Assembly (NCBI RefSeq): GCF_014529535.1
Contig: NW_023503493.1
Span: forward strand, 11,998,001 to 12,062,000
Direction: 5' to 3'
Source: Bradysia coprophila
Lineage: Eukaryota > Arthropoda > Insecta > Diptera > Sciaridae
DNA: 64,000 bases
In this document: positions 1 through 13,221 of the stretch, one piece after another
Numbering within the stretch: the stretch's first letter is position 1
Layout of the letters: each line of letters opens with the position of its first letter
Notes under the pieces: generated by a model
Told to the model about the DNA's origin: nothing
What the model saw: the letters and a program-made list of their open reading frames with translations, nothing else
Databases searched by the model: none
Position numbers and translations under genes: made by a program

Positions 1-1437
1 GTGTCATAATTGTTTGTCGTCTTAGTTTTCTAAATCATTTTCATTCGAAAAGTATTTGTCATTACAACAGCCACATTTCATATTGATTGTCGTAAAGAAT
101 TTTTGTTATTTCTCATTCATTAATTAATTTATTAATTATGAGGCTAGAAACTTAATCGCGTTATTTTAACGCAAATAAATTATACCTCACTGACTCGGCA
201 GCTTGGCAGTTAGGTAATTTACCTTGGACATTATATTGTATGAGTATAATTGACACCGAATATTGTGTTCGATTCGAGGTTTTATACAGAATGGAGTCAA
301 CGATTCTGTATCAAAAACTTTATGATAAAATGGGCAAAGTCCACAGAAAGATGTGCACCTAAATTATGTAAACGCTGAAAGTAAGGCCGAAAACACATTA
401 GCAATTTTGCCTTGATGGGATCGACAATTATGCTGCGTCACAGCACTGCTCCTAGCATAAACACTGAAGTGACAAGTGCCAAATTTGGAGACTTTAGTGA
501 TAAGAGCCGCTTAGGATTGTTTGTATTGTACGTTTTTGCAAAAATTCTATTAATATAGTAAGTGCTACAACGAACTGAACTTGCGCTGCACTTGAATTCA
601 CCCGAAACTCGGTTTTTTTATGAATTTGCATTATTACGTTCATTGGCTTATACAAGTACCAAGTTCTTGCACTTGTATTATTCCCTTGACTGTAAGTCAT
701 GGGTTTTACAAAAGAAAATACGTACGTACGAACGTTCACGTTCACTTTGATTAAAAATGTATGGAAATGTGATGAAAAAACGTTAAATGTTAAAATTTTG
801 TGCCCTTTGTTAACACGATAACTTGAGTAAATCTCAACCGATTTTCAAAAACTTTTTTTAGTCGACGAAGTATTGAAATCCTCAGGTCAAGTTCGAAAAT
901 GGGCGGTATCGGTTCAACCATCTGGCAGTAGTTCTCGAAAGAAGCCTTTTCTGCCCTTCTTCTAAATGTGTTTTGTGGCCATCAACATACAAAATTACAT
1001 TTCATTGAAATAAATCAATAAATCATTGCCAATAAAAATACTATTGAGAAGCTCAGACAAACAGTCAAGGGATCTGACCCACCCAACAGGTGGGACCTAG
1101 TATATTCGCTGGTAATTATGTTTGAACTATGTATATAAACATTCGAATATGATTCACTCCAGAAATCATTTCCGCGGAAAAAATATTTTCATTCTGAAAT
1201 ACCAAACTACAATTACCAAATACCCAATGAGTATACTGACGGCTTCCACTCATCATTCACAATCAAACAATCATAAGAAAAAAATTGTTTATACAAAACA
1301 AAGCCAACGATTTTTTTACGTTGGTTAATGCGACTTATGTTACCCAATATGTTCATTGAGAACTACAAATTTATCCCATCAATTTTACCGTAAAAAATAA
1401 ATCATTCTGGAAAAACCAAGACAAAAAAACGACTCAC
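1..1437. other. Intronic or flanking DNA of the SLC22 gene
   Basis: No exon is recognised here. Because the last transporter exon ends at 1438 with a donor and an unfinished codon, this stretch should be its next intron. Further exons would lie to the left of the window. It is AT-rich, and short open frames around 494-750 show no family resemblance. Confidence 0.5.
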
Positions 1438-4400
1438 CCAAAATGTACATCATCGTGAAGCAATTATCAAACGCAAATCCGACCAAAAAGCGACACAGCG
1501 TAAACGACCAAAAACTTCCAGTAAATGCCGTTGCAACACCAGCCGCAAAGCCCAATAAATTACAGCCACACAACGATGGTATGCGTCCGAACCGGTCAGC
1601 AATCCATCCGAACAATAAACCACCGATGATTGCACCGCAAAAGAACACCGATTGGGCAATGGTAGGTAGAGCGGCATTATCGCATACCCATTCCAACTGG
1701 AAAAAAATACGCACACGTGTGGTGATGAGCCAATTGATTTAATTTTGGAATTATGGAAAGTGGGCATTATGTTAGTATGTACAAATAGGGTCAGCTGTTG
1801 CGATGATTTTGATATAAATTTAGTCAAATGAAACGGTTTTAATGGTGAGATTAGGTGAGTAACGAAAGACTTATAGTTCGAAAGAGTTCACTGTCTTAAG
1901 CAACGAACTTTGAATGTTCATTGAAATTCTCAAGTGCGTCCACTAGACCGACTAGACCCCTAACTAATTAAAAAAAAACAACAAACAATCGAAACTGAAA
2001 ACCATCAATAACTACTGGTTACATTACCTCTGTTGCGATTGTTGAGTACGGTATTTCAGTGGTATTGAATTCCCAACCATATTTACAAGGTTGAATCGGC
2101 CAAGATAGATCTGCAATTTTGGTGCCGTTTGCCAATGCCTCAGTAAAATTGACCGCATACATTGAGCACTTCGATCGACCGTCTAATTCTTGCGGAATGG
2201 CAAGCATTAATCTGCAATTTAATGAATGGGCATGATGTCAATCATTTTTCTCATTTATATATATCCGGTGCGAACGGTTCGTGTCTTGTTTGACTTCCAA
2301 TAAATTCTATTTCACTACACACAACCGAAGTGAGCACCTTGAACTTGAGCAAATTGTTCGTAATAATAAAATGTTTGTTTTTTTGCACTCGCTATTTCTC
2401 TTGAGTACCACATCACTCTTACTATTAAGTGACATTGAACAGAACAAATTTTTTTATTATTATTATTATTTTATTAAGCTTGCATATAGTGCAGCGTTGT
2501 ATTACACGAAAGCATTTGGTGATACTGACCTTCGTGGGAATTGTTTTTTTTTGCATTTTGGTGTAGACATTAGTTGGGTCTTTTGTTTCGCAAATTGTTT
2601 TTTCGTTTTAATTGACCATGTAAATTTTGAATTCAATTTAAATCGGAGCACGTGTTTTATATGCCCTGGAGAGATTTTATTGCGTTATGGACAAGAGAAG
2701 TGAAATGGTTGGCATTTTTTTCCGGTGAATGTTTTTTAAGCAGGAAATTTCGTCGTTATAGAGAACTATTGGCTGTGTTGGAATATTATTGAATGAGTTC
2801 GAAATAAGTTGCTATGTGTTTTGGGATATGGTGCCGCCTTAAAGGTAATAGAGATATGACATGATTCATGCAAAAAAGCCATTGTCCTGTAAAATATTAA
2901 ACTAAAGGTCCATCAAACTAGAAAAGAGTGGGCAGGGTAGCCACAAAATAAAGTAAAAAGGTAAGGTCGCACACATAATATTGTTCACAGAATTTTTCTT
3001 AAAACACTCGGCGAGGTGAAATTCGTGAACCCCATTTTATCGCCATTTTCATCTACCTGTTCCACCGATGTGAACTGATCGTCCTAGAACTATTGTTATT
3101 GGGAAAATATATGCAGTAGCTATCAAGTGACACCATTCTGAAGTTGATATTCAAAGAATATGTAATTTACCAACGCACTTCAAGCAAAAGTGCTTCGAGT
3201 GACAGCTGCCAAATAGAGTACTATTTTGTCTGAAATAAAAATGTGTTCGACACACTGTCCCGTTTTAGTACCCTATTTAGAGAATCACTCATGCTTGAAG
3301 TGCGTTGAATTTACGCAACGCATTTAATGGTCAAAATGTTACCTTTGGCGCCTGGTGTCATTTTGTAGGGGATTAGGTTTTGCAAGCAATAAGCCAATGA
3401 CTATTTTTGGGAAAACGTAACCACATATTTTGGAAAAATTGAAGAAAATATGGAAAAATGTTGGTAGGACATAGCCAATTTGCTCGTGCTATGTACTGTG
3501 GACAGCCACTCATCTCTAAATATATAAAACGTTTGAGTTCACCAGTAAGTGACCAAATAGCTTAATTCATAGCACTGTAGGAGAGCTGTTCTTACTGACA
3601 TTTGCTTCTTCCTTATTCGTAAAATTGGAGAATGTAGTTTTCGGACAGATAAATCTTAGATAAAAGACAAGCGATATCTCGAATTCGCTCGCACAAACGT
3701 TGCTAATCTTAGAATCTGCTGTTCAACAGTTATGCCAGCAAAGATCACTGGCCGAATAATTACAAAACACGAAAGTTAACTTGCCGGGCACGTACTTTAT
3801 AACTCATTGCAACACATCCACGAGCTTTGTTTGTTCAACCGATATATTACATAAAAACGAGCTTTAAAGTATACCTAGCAATTTAATTGACATGTTTTCT
3901 AATAATTATACGTTAACACCCAACCCACACTGCATTCGCTAAGTGTACACATTTAATTGGTACAACAAATCCGTTTTCAAGATTGTATAGGTAATCTACG
4001 ATCAAGATTTCAATGTTAAAATCTTCTTGAGATTTACATTCCTGTTAGAACTTGTCTCTGGATGTCTGGATGTGACACAATAGCTTTAATGAAACATTTA
4101 GTAGATTAGGACTACTGTGTCTGAAAATCCCACGTAATTTAGCTCAAAGTACAGTGTTTAGCCTTCCATTAACATTGAACAAAACAAAGGTTTAAAACTT
4201 GCAAAAGAGTATTATGTCTTGAGTCCCTACTGCACAAAATACCATTTTATTTTACAATCTTCTTGTGTTCTATGAAAAATAAAAACCGGAAGCTATCGAC
4301 CCCACTTCCAGCAGAAACAGTAAGATCTATTGCCATTATTTGCACACAATAAAACCATAAACACAATTTTTAAAAATGTGTATTACGTTTGTCGACTCAA

Positions 4401-7400
4401 CGTCTTTTATAGACGCTATGCTCCATTGAATAAGCCACCAATTAAAACGTATATTTCGTTATTATAAGAATTATAATCTAACCATAGTTCTGTGCCAAGC
4501 CGTAATGGCCTTCGTTAGATTTATAATATGAACAATTTTGTACTAAAAAAAATGCTCAACACCAACCGATTACACATTAGACGATTTGTAATTGTTATGG
4601 ATTCAGAATTGCATTAAATCATTAAAACAATATTTAACAAGTTGGAATTGAGCATTGAAGAAGTGATTTGGTTAGCACTTAATACCGACTTATCAGAAAC
4701 GATAAATTATGAACAATCAAAAAATAACTTAAATTGAGGAATCGTGACATGATCGGAGGTAAATCATTAATTTTTCATTCTTCTAACTGAAAATGTATTA
4801 CTGCGGTAAAGCCCACTTGACCTGAGATCTAGGTCAATTGTTGATTAAATTTTAGTAATTTTTCAAAAAGTTAATTGAATTCAAACTACATTTTACCAGC
4901 TTATTAGGAGGAAAATTACCAACCTCAACTTTGGTGTTAGCCCGGTAATAATTGTACGGATAATCGCTGCAGGTAATAATATAAGTATATCGAACTTGAG
5001 TGCAAGTTTGAATGTACGTACACCACACAACCCCGCTTGATCTTGAATTTGTTCATTAATTAAGTATGAAAATTAATTATGGTTCGGTTTGTTACACACT
5101 AATGAAACGATAAATTGTGCATTCGTTATGCGGATATCCTATTTGTTTGTAAAAAAAGAATGACCGAAATTGTTTTAATTAACTTGTTCCATCAGTACCG
5201 CATAATTGATGACTTAGTTGGACTTGTCGACATTTTTCTTTAATTTTTCGTTGGGTTGACAATGTTTTTTGGTAATGGTTAAAGATAGATGTATTAGGTG
5301 ATATTGAGCATCAAATGAATGGTAGATTGCGTACACTTGCTTGTAATTCCGATAGGAATGTTACATCCCGATATTCGTGTTTCAATCAAAAGGAGAAAGG
5401 AGTTTCTAAATTTAGGTAAGGGGCCGTTCATAAATTACGTAACGCAAAAATTGATAATTTTCAGACCCCCCCCGGGTCTGTAACGCTAAAATGTATGGAA
5501 CTTTAAAAAAAATGTATGGACCGTAACGCCAGGTCAACACCCCCCCCCGGGTATTTGCGTTACGTAATTTATGAACGGCCCCTAATATAATTGTACACGT
5601 TGAAGCATACTTAGTGGAAGCCCGAAAAATGATAAGCCCAATTTCTAATTCATTCGATCATTACCTCAATCCTTTGTATTTCATCTGATATCGACACAAA
5701 ATTAAAACAATAAATGATGGACGCGCTGATCTAAGTTTATTGCAAAATTTATGTAAAAACTAATGAAGTAAAAGATTTTCTATCAACCTGTGATACGTTT
5801 TTCTCAATCGTTTTCACGGAAATATTTTTGCAATCAAATCTACTACATCAGATGGTTCGGTAACACCTGGAGCCATTATTGCAATTCTCTTTAATTGTTT
5901 ATAATAAATGAAAATTCGTGGGCAAACTTCAAGTCAAATAATGACTTTAGGTAGCACCCATCGCAACACCCACAAACTAATTAATTTAAGACAAATGACT
6001 GCATAATGTTCCACGTGATGCTTTCTTTGGACGTAACAATTTAATTAAAATGAACTTCTCGATATAAGATTTCGACGAGGAAAATTCATACCAAAAGCAT
6101 TGAAGTGCAAGATTTTGTTTATTTTTCTTCAAAATATTTAGACCAAGCCACAACAGCTTGACTTAAAATTTGTTAGTCTCAGTGTAGTCGAGCTTTATCA
6201 TGTTATCGGCACTATTAACGACTAGGTATTAAATATGGTGAAAGATCCGATTCACTATCTGTGAAATGGATAGGGTGTAACTAACCAGTTTATCCTGAGT
6301 ATCCTGATTTGGGAATTATCTAAGTTCTGGGACACTTGGTATTTTCTACAAAAAAATTCACACTCGACGAAAATTGTGTATTTTTAACAAGTAAGATTTT
6401 CAGTATAAGAATACCAAGCCCAAGTGTTTCAGTAGTTACCAACTCGTGAAATGATCTATTTCGGATTTTGTTTGATAGAATTAATACCTAAAGTGTTGAA
6501 GAGGAGCACTTTTTGATCAGCAACTGATCGTTGCTCTCTGTTAATATTAGTTTAGATCACAGAACACTAGAATTGGTAAATGGATATGTTTGCGAATTAT
6601 AAGAAAAATTAAATTACGTTGATTTTCCAATTTTACTCCGTATCAAATAGGCTGACGATGTTAATAGAAGCGGCTGAACATCATTAAAATTTCATTTTTA
6701 TTATAATTTGCTAGTGTGACACGTCCCGTCCGTTTCGGCATTCAAATTTTCAAGGTATTCAAGTTAAATGATTTTCCCTCAAAAAGATTATTCTTCCCTA
6801 AATCAAAACATCAAACTCATTTTGTCAAGTTCAATCATACACCAGACTAAACGTAAAACTAAAACAAATCTTCACCGAATAACCGAAATAATTTCCATAA
6901 CGAAGGACGATTTACTTCATTTAACTCGAATCTACATTAATCTGACTTTGATTCGAAACAATTTTTTTTCTTCCGATTGAATGGCAAATTTGATTTGAAT
7001 TTTCGGAAATTTGTGTACCGTTTATGCAAATCACCTGATGTTATAAGCATTTCCTACTCAGATTTTGTTTTTAGCAATTAATGTCCATTACAGAAAAAAA
7101 AATGGAAATAAAACAGAAGTCATGAAATTGATGGTTAATTTGCAAGATCACAATTATATAACAAGTTCGTATTTGATGTTTGATTATAATAACATCGTCA
7201 ACTGGGAGGCCGTTTTGCTTGGCTTATTAATTAACCTTACTCTACACACATTTAAAATAGTGGTTTTTCGTTACAACTTCACAAAAATTATCATAAAATG
7301 TAAAGCAGTTGTTACGCCTTTCTAATGAATATAAAATTCTCGGTGTAAAGTCACACGTGAATTGCGTATTATGTGAGAAACAAAGTGCAATTGAATCGTA

Positions 7401-9385
7401 GTTTTTGAGAAAAAAAAGTAACACATTTGTAGGTCGACAGTGAATATATAAAATTCACAGATCTGCTACTGTTATTGGATTGATTTAATTGATTGGAAGA
7501 AATTATTAAAATGAATTGAGTGATTGAATTAAAAAAAAAAATCAATGCGAAACGTCGGACAGATATTTGAACAGTAAGAAGGTGATATTGTTACCCATTG
7601 TAAACAAAACGTAAATATTTTTACGTTACGCCATAACGTCCCGACTCGTCAAAATAAAAATTTGGAACCTCGGACGTAATGTACTATTACTCATTGCTCT
7701 CACGGGAAATTTACCATTACTTTATTGAGATTTGCGATAAAGCTAACAGGTTTAGGAGTAAAATAACTGAATAAACTCAGCTCAAAATAAGTTTTTACTT
7801 TTCGTGGGTCTTGTTTGTTTCAATCGTTTTATTCGTTCCACATGCATTCCATGATACAAGAATAGCGCCTCACTTTTCATTTTCACTATTCTACATGTAC
7901 GAGTGAGTATGGAACGACTATCTTTATGTTCCTGGTGAACGATGTGGAACGAATAAAACTGCAGAACGATAAGCACGCAAAAGCTTTATTTGTGTTGTTA
8001 AGTTTAGTTAAATGGAGAAACAGGACGTGCTGCATTGCGAATTATAACAAAAATGAAATTTCAAATAGACTGACGATGTTGTAGAAGTTTTTCTTCGATA
8101 TTTTCAAATAAAGAACAAGAAAGAACGGACTTGGGACTTTCATTTTTCCTTTAATTCGATAATGTGACTTGTCCTTTTTCTGCATTTAACTATTCAATTT
8201 ACGTTCTTGTTTGGAACTTTTTTGGAACTGCGACCCGTGCCGAAGGCAACAATTGCAATTGGCAAAGTAAGAAGTTCCAAACAAGGACGTAATCTACTAC
8301 ATACTTTTAGCGTTCGTTAGGAAAGCTTCTATTGTTGAACACAAATGGCAAGAGAAATTTATGTATTTGAAATCACCAGAGGCTATTATTGGGCATTTCG
8401 TTTTCCGAGATTTTTGAAAATTATCGAAATTTGATGAATTTACCTTAACTTACCAAAAATTCACAGAAGAAACATTTCGGTTATTTTTGGTAAGTTCAAT
8501 AAGCTTTTGGGAAATTTCGATACTTTTCAGTACTTTTCGTATTTACCACAAATTCTCAATAATAGGCACTGCACGGAACTACATCAAATGAGTGAATGCA
8601 ACAAGGGCAAAGAACACTAGTTAGTTGGATAGGAGTCATCTTTTTTAGCGAAACTGCGTTCATGGCTGTGATTAATTGAGTTGAAAAGTTACTTTTGGGT
8701 GGTACGTATTTCAATTAGTATTTCTTATTTTGTTAAATTAAACATTCGATTGGAAATTAAACAAAATTCTACAAATTTCTTGAACTACATGTTTTGAGAC
8801 TCCACTCCTTGTTCGATACCATCAAAATTCACTAACCGACTAAGTAAGACTGAGATTACTCTTTTCATCAATGATGAATAATAATGCCTGCATCAATTGC
8901 GAATCAAACGAAAAGGATTCAAGCATCTCTTGCTCTGATAGTTCTTATTACTATTAAAAGCCTTCCATTTAGGAATATTGTTTGTTTACGTTCACACACG
9001 CATAACTATTCGCAAAACGAAATTGAAATTCTAGTTACCTTTCTTCTAAACTTAAATGTTCCAATTCCGGCACCCTGCACCAATGTTCTTCCGGTACGAG
9101 CGTCATGAATATTTGCGAAAAATACACAAATGCCACAAAAAAGGCGAACGGAATCATCAATAAAAACAGAATCTTTTGATAAAGTCCAAAATCGCCGATA
9201 TGCGGCAACAGATCATCAAAATCCATGACAACATCGGATGGTACGGTTTTGTCCATATTTTTGTCATTTCGACCGATCGTCGGTATAACACATTGCAATG
9301 CTGATTTATCATTCTCGAACGCGTTATTTACGTATCCACGATCCTCCGTCACATTTGTAACGTTTTCTTGCGGTTTCGGTGCCAT
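1438..9385 (-). CDS. Organic cation transporter (SLC22 / Orct family), 5' part
   Basis: This is a major facilitator superfamily transporter expected in the plasma membrane and moving organic cations or zwitterions. Three coding exons join in phase: 9039-9385 (start ATG at 9385), 2028-2211 and 1438-1696, with GT donors and AG acceptors, giving about 263 residues. Exon 1 holds a cytosolic N-terminus, the first membrane helix and the family motif HWCRVPEL. Exon 2 holds the large extracellular loop with several cysteines and potential N-glycosylation sites. Exon 3 holds the next helices and the MFS loop motif GWIADRFGR. Family members are about 500-560 residues, so roughly half is missing beyond the left edge; the last base G begins a split codon. 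Intron 1 is 6.8 kb and intron 2 is 331 bp. The SLC22 assignment is strong; the substrate cannot be read from the sequence. Confidence 0.9.
2454..2475. repeat. (TTA)n microsatellite
   Basis: Short run of TTA/ATT triplets inside the large transporter intron. Confidence 0.8.
3171..3307. mobile_element. MITE family 1, copy 1 (CA..TG ends, 7 bp TSD)
   Basis: A 137 bp element starts CAACGCACTTCAAGC and ends with the inverse, GAAGTGCGTTG. It is flanked by a perfect 7 bp direct repeat AATTTAC (3164-3170 and 3308-3314). Three relatives lie at 10431, 46080 and 46461. It has no coding capacity, so it is a non-autonomous DNA transposon derivative. A 7 bp target site with CA..TG ends resembles P-superfamily transposons, but that placement is inference. 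Confidence 0.85.
5420..5582. mobile_element. Harbinger-like MITE with TAA target site
   Basis: A 163 bp element whose terminal inverted repeats of about 29 bp start GGGGCCGTTCATAAATTACG and are almost perfect. It is flanked by TAA on both sides (5417-5419, 5583-5585). The inner part contains two C-rich or G-rich blocks of 8-10 bases (CCCCCCCCGGG type) that are also roughly symmetrical. A three-base TAA/TTA site is typical of PIF/Harbinger elements. A truncated relative lies at 36174-36230. Confidence 0.85.
8199..8292. repeat. Inverted repeat, about 94 bp
   Basis: The ends read TTACGTTCTTGTTTGGAAC and its near-perfect inverse around a loop of about 45 bp. Probably a degraded MITE. No target-site duplication is clear. 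Confidence 0.65.
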
Positions 9386-10430
9386 ATTTTAGACAAACTT
9401 TTTATTCTCGTTTTCGTTTTAAAAGTGAAAGTTGATCTCAACAAAGGCACACAATTTTAACTTTTTTTTCAATAATTTTAAAAAATCAGGACTAGTCCAC
9501 GGTCGGCCCGAATTGGTCAAATTCCCGATTATACAAAACTTATTACTGATACAACTTGATCTCACCGGAAACCACTATGTGTGTGATCACTCATAAGCAA
9601 TAAGAAAAACTAAACTTTAACATCAGAACTTTTGATTTTTATAGTAAATCAGAGATCAGATGCTCGATTGTAAGCTACACGCACACATACACCATCGCAG
9701 AATCGATCATTGATCAGATGAATTCGTTTTTTTTTTATTCTGCTCAACTCAATTTACTCTGAGGACATTTTAGCCGTGCTTAATGCTGCACACAGAGTAG
9801 ACAGGTATATACCAGAAGCTTGATGAATGTGCTTTGTGTATGTGAATGTGTGTGTCTCTATACCCACCACCATTCACTATAAATTTTACAATGAATTATT
9901 TCATTGAGAACACTAATGTACGACCAACTATTTCGTCTGAAGAGGTGGAAAAGACGTAATGTGTGATGTGCATTGGATACATACATATGTTGCGGTTATG
10001 CCTTTGTTGATATAAAGCGTTTGTTATTACACATGAATGTGCAGTAATTCTGTAGTTTGTTTAAATGCAAATAAAAAATATTTGAAATTATGCAATTTTG
10101 CAAAAATAACACTTTTCAGGTGAATTTTGCGATATGTTAGGTATTTAAATCGAGATTTCCGTTGATGGAAAAACCATGATCGAATTATACTTTCTTTGAT
10201 AGCTAATTAGTCTCAAAATCTTTATTCATAGGCCCCTCAGAAATAATTATTAACCTTGCCTACGACTCCAATCACTAGTCAGGCCAAAAAATATTGTTCA
10301 TGTCTTGGGGGAAAATAGCCACCAAAATCACTTTCCTCTTGATTATTTAATAACTACAACAAATCTTCTTCGGGAAAATGCCTCTTGTTATTTTTTTTTC
10401 TTCGCAGAGATCCTTATTTAAGTGTTTTAG

Positions 10431-10585
10431 CAACGCACTTCAAGCAAAAGTCATCATAGTCGACAGCTGCCAAATAGAGTACAATTTTTTATGAAATGCT
10501 TTTTTACAGTGTTCTACATTTGTGCGACACACTGTCAAGTTTCAGTAACCTATTTAGAGTACCAGGCATACTTTGAAGTGCGTTG
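10431..10585. mobile_element. MITE family 1, copy 2
   Basis: Same ends and same internal order as the copy at 3171: CAACGCACTTCAAGC, then AAATAGAGTAC, a central TTTTTTACAGTG block, then GAAGTGCGTTG. No target-site duplication is visible, so this copy is older or its flank was rearranged. Confidence 0.8.
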
Positions 10586-11512
10586 ATTATTCGAATAAGA
10601 TCAGGGTAGTTTCTCTACTCTTCACTTTGTGTAGCATAAGCTAGATCATTATGAAATTCCGATTGAAATACGATTTTCCATCAGTTTTTCACCAGCTGAA
10701 GAATATTTGAGACGCATATGAAAACTTGAACAAAGTTTTATTTCTACCTTTTTGGACCATTTACATTTTTGATGATTTTCCTTCCAAGAAAATTCACCAT
10801 TTGCACGTAACATCAGAAATGCTACTTCTTCGTTTGAAAAAAAAAATTGATTAATATTATCACCCGTGGCGGGTCCAAGCATCATCGTTCCCGTGTAGTA
10901 TTCCTAAATTCCTATTATTAGCTGAAAAATAATGTTAATAAAACAATGAAGCCCACAAATTCTCAGTTCAACAGCGTAATTTCTTAAAATAAAGTTCTGC
11001 GATCGAGATTACACAGCTGGTTCTCTTTGTATTCTTTTATCGAAAAATAAAGTGTAACAACTGCGCGTTTCTTCTTATATTATCCAAGATGTGATAAGAA
11101 ACTTCTTTTTTTGTCAAAAAATACCTCAATTAGAGCCTTCGGAATTTTAACATTTAACAGTATGGGCGTACAAATTCTGAACGGCTGCTTTTAAACACTC
11201 CACATGTACTCTTCACTACCTGAAAATGTGAAAGTGTCTAGCATCAGTCCTTAGACTGATCATATAGTTCGTCTAAGGAAAAAACTAAAAGGCTTTGGAA
11301 ATACCCTCGTCTTAGGCCCCGAACTTTGGAAGCCTTTGTTGTGAAAAATGTTGTGTTTACATCGGGAAAAAGTTGGAAATTGCATTGCATAAACATCACC
11401 ACCGAAATGTACTTTCCAACTTTCTCCCTCGTTGAACAAATAACTATTTTTCTTTTTCATACCTAGGACTAGAATAGTGCAACTTCGTCGCACTTTTTCT
11501 CGGATGACTTGT

Positions 11513-11607
11513 CTGCTGTAATTCGCATGTCGGACTTAGTGCAAAATTTAAACAAAGAATTCTTTTGTTTAAATTTTGCACTAAGTCCGACATGCGAATT
11601 ACGGCAG
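11513..11607. repeat. 95 bp near-perfect palindrome
   Basis: Arms of about 44 bp run from CTGCTGTAATTCGC to GCGAATTACGGCAG with a GAATTC centre and almost no loop. One mismatch is visible in the outer arm. It could extrude as a cruciform or form a long RNA hairpin if transcribed. Confidence 0.85.
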
Positions 11608-12287
11608 TTGTTGCCCTCGTTACGCTCTGGCCAAAAACAACACCTTCGACATATCCAATTTTTTCCCATTGTGAACCAAATATAAATTTTCTCCCCCGAA
11701 CGACAACGTTATGTCATCTCTTGAAGAAAATGCGAGATTCCAACACAAGCGATTCGCAAATCTTATCACGCTACTTGCTACACGCCTAACTTGGGATAAT
11801 GATGATAAGTCTCGGCTTGTACTATATCCCAGTGCGAGTCATTTTCTACCCTTCACAGAAATTTCGAAAGCCTTTGCCAAACTTATACCCTCGAAATAGA
11901 ATTTTGAATTTTTTTCCTCTTTGTGAACAAATAACTATTTCTCTACACAATATGCTTTGACAAATAGTTATTATGTACAGTAGTGCGATCAAAGTAGTGC
12001 GTAAATGAATTTTCATATATACTTTTGCGCACTAGTGCGTAAAAGTGACGTTTGGAAAAATGACAATCCCCCTCCTGTACATAAAATCTTGTTGCTAACT
12101 TGTGCCTAAAATGGAATTTTGCGCATACGATGTGTTGTCAACCTCCAATTTTTATTTGGGCTCATGTTAGCAAAATACCTATTTACGTATCTGTCGTGCG
12201 ATAGATTAAAGAAGGGAAGGAGGGCGACAATTAAAAATGTCTAAAATCAACCGCCCCCATAGATCCGTATGCAAGGCATAACAGTCC

Positions 12288-12378
12288 ATTTCGTACCTAG
12301 GACTAAAAGTCTTTTTTTAGCGTGTAAGAGGTTTCCAGAACGAGCCGAAGGCGAAACTTTTAGTCCTAGTTACGAAAT
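12288..12378. repeat. Hairpin element with CCTAGGACTAAAAGT arms
   Basis: ATTTCGTACCTAGGACTAAA at the left is mirrored by ACTTTTAGTCCTAGTTACGA at the right, around a loop of about 45 bp. The core CCTAGGACTA also occurs at 11462 and, inverted as GGTCCTAGGTATG, near 12413. This suggests several degraded copies of one element in 1 kb. Confidence 0.65.
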
Positions 12379-13162
12379 ATACTATTTTATATTGGACAAA
12401 GTCCCACTTCTTGGTCCTAGGTATGAAAAGATAATTTTATAAAATGGCATTTGGCTTATGCTTTGTTTCGTGATGAAAAGTGGATGTGCAGACCGCGCAT
12501 ATATGTAAAACGGCGCGTTCACCCCGAGGAAAAATTGGAAATTTTGAAAACGGTTATCGGTTCAGATTTCTAAAGAATATTTAATGAATGTAGGTTTTAA
12601 TGGGCCAAGTAGTAATTTTAATATAAAAGCGAAATAAGTGAAACAGTGCGCACAATTTGTTTGAGAAAAATTCTGGCTTTAATGAATCACACTTGCCCGT
12701 GTATCGGTTTAATTTACACAGATGGTTCATCTCCACAAAATATTCGAATACGTCAATCAGATAGTCGAGGCGGATAAGAAATAATTTAGTTTCAAAAAAA
12801 CACTCGGAGATCGGTTTGTCGGTAAGTCTTGGAGTCACTCCAAGAATTTTTGAGGACCGAAGAAACTAAAATGTTTGAGTAAAACTCTGATTTTTTTCAA
12901 TTCCCAAAATTATTACCATCTCTGTCTCTTATTTTACCGCACTGAACGGTTGATTGCAGTGCGTCGTTTATAGTCCAAAATGCTGCAAATGGGAGTCGAT
13001 AGAGTTTTGAGATATTGAGACCTATTCTATGACAGGGAGCATTTGAGATATTGAAATTTTTAAGTTGAACGAAAAGTGTTACTATGGCGGTGTGGACTAA
13101 TCGAGGTTAAACAAGCTACACAAAGGTGCAAAAATTAAAATGTTTATTTTGAAAATTTCGGG

Positions 13163-13170
13163 TATAAAAA
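13163..13170 (+). promoter_or_regulatory. TATA box of the small secreted protein gene
   Basis: TATAAAAA stands 59 bp before the start codon at 13222. With the usual spacing, transcription would start near 13193, leaving a 5' leader of about 30 bases. Confidence 0.7.
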
Positions 13171-13221
13171 CGCGAAAACCGTCCAAACACATTTAGAGAT
13201 CGTTGCGAAACACTATCCGAG

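Larger units (their letters stand above)
2212..9038. other. Large first intron of the SLC22 gene
   Basis: This 6.8 kb intron holds no convincing coding sequence. It carries a CA..TG MITE (3171-3307), a Harbinger-like MITE (5420-5582), a short inverted repeat (8199-8292) and a TTA microsatellite (2454-2475). Open frames such as 2281-2703, 6768-6980 and 7065-7325 are low-complexity and match nothing I know. Confidence 0.75.
9386..13162. other. Intergenic DNA, repeat-rich
   Basis: Lies between the transporter start and the small secreted protein gene. It should contain the transporter promoter and 5' untranslated region, but no clear TATA box was found. It holds MITE family 1 copy 2 (10431-10585), a 95 bp palindrome (11513-11607) and a hairpin (12288-12378). 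Degenerate sequence resembling 11.3-11.5 kb recurs at 11.8-11.95 kb and near 63.65-63.78 kb. Confidence 0.7.

Noticed and set aside
2281-2703. 140-codon open frame inside the SLC22 intron
   Set aside because: Poly-Tyr/Phe from a TTA run, no ATG start, no family resemblance, opposite strand of an intron.
11565-11899. Overlapping plus-strand frames at 11.6-11.9 kb
   Set aside because: One starts inside the palindrome and both lack splice support or recognisable domains.
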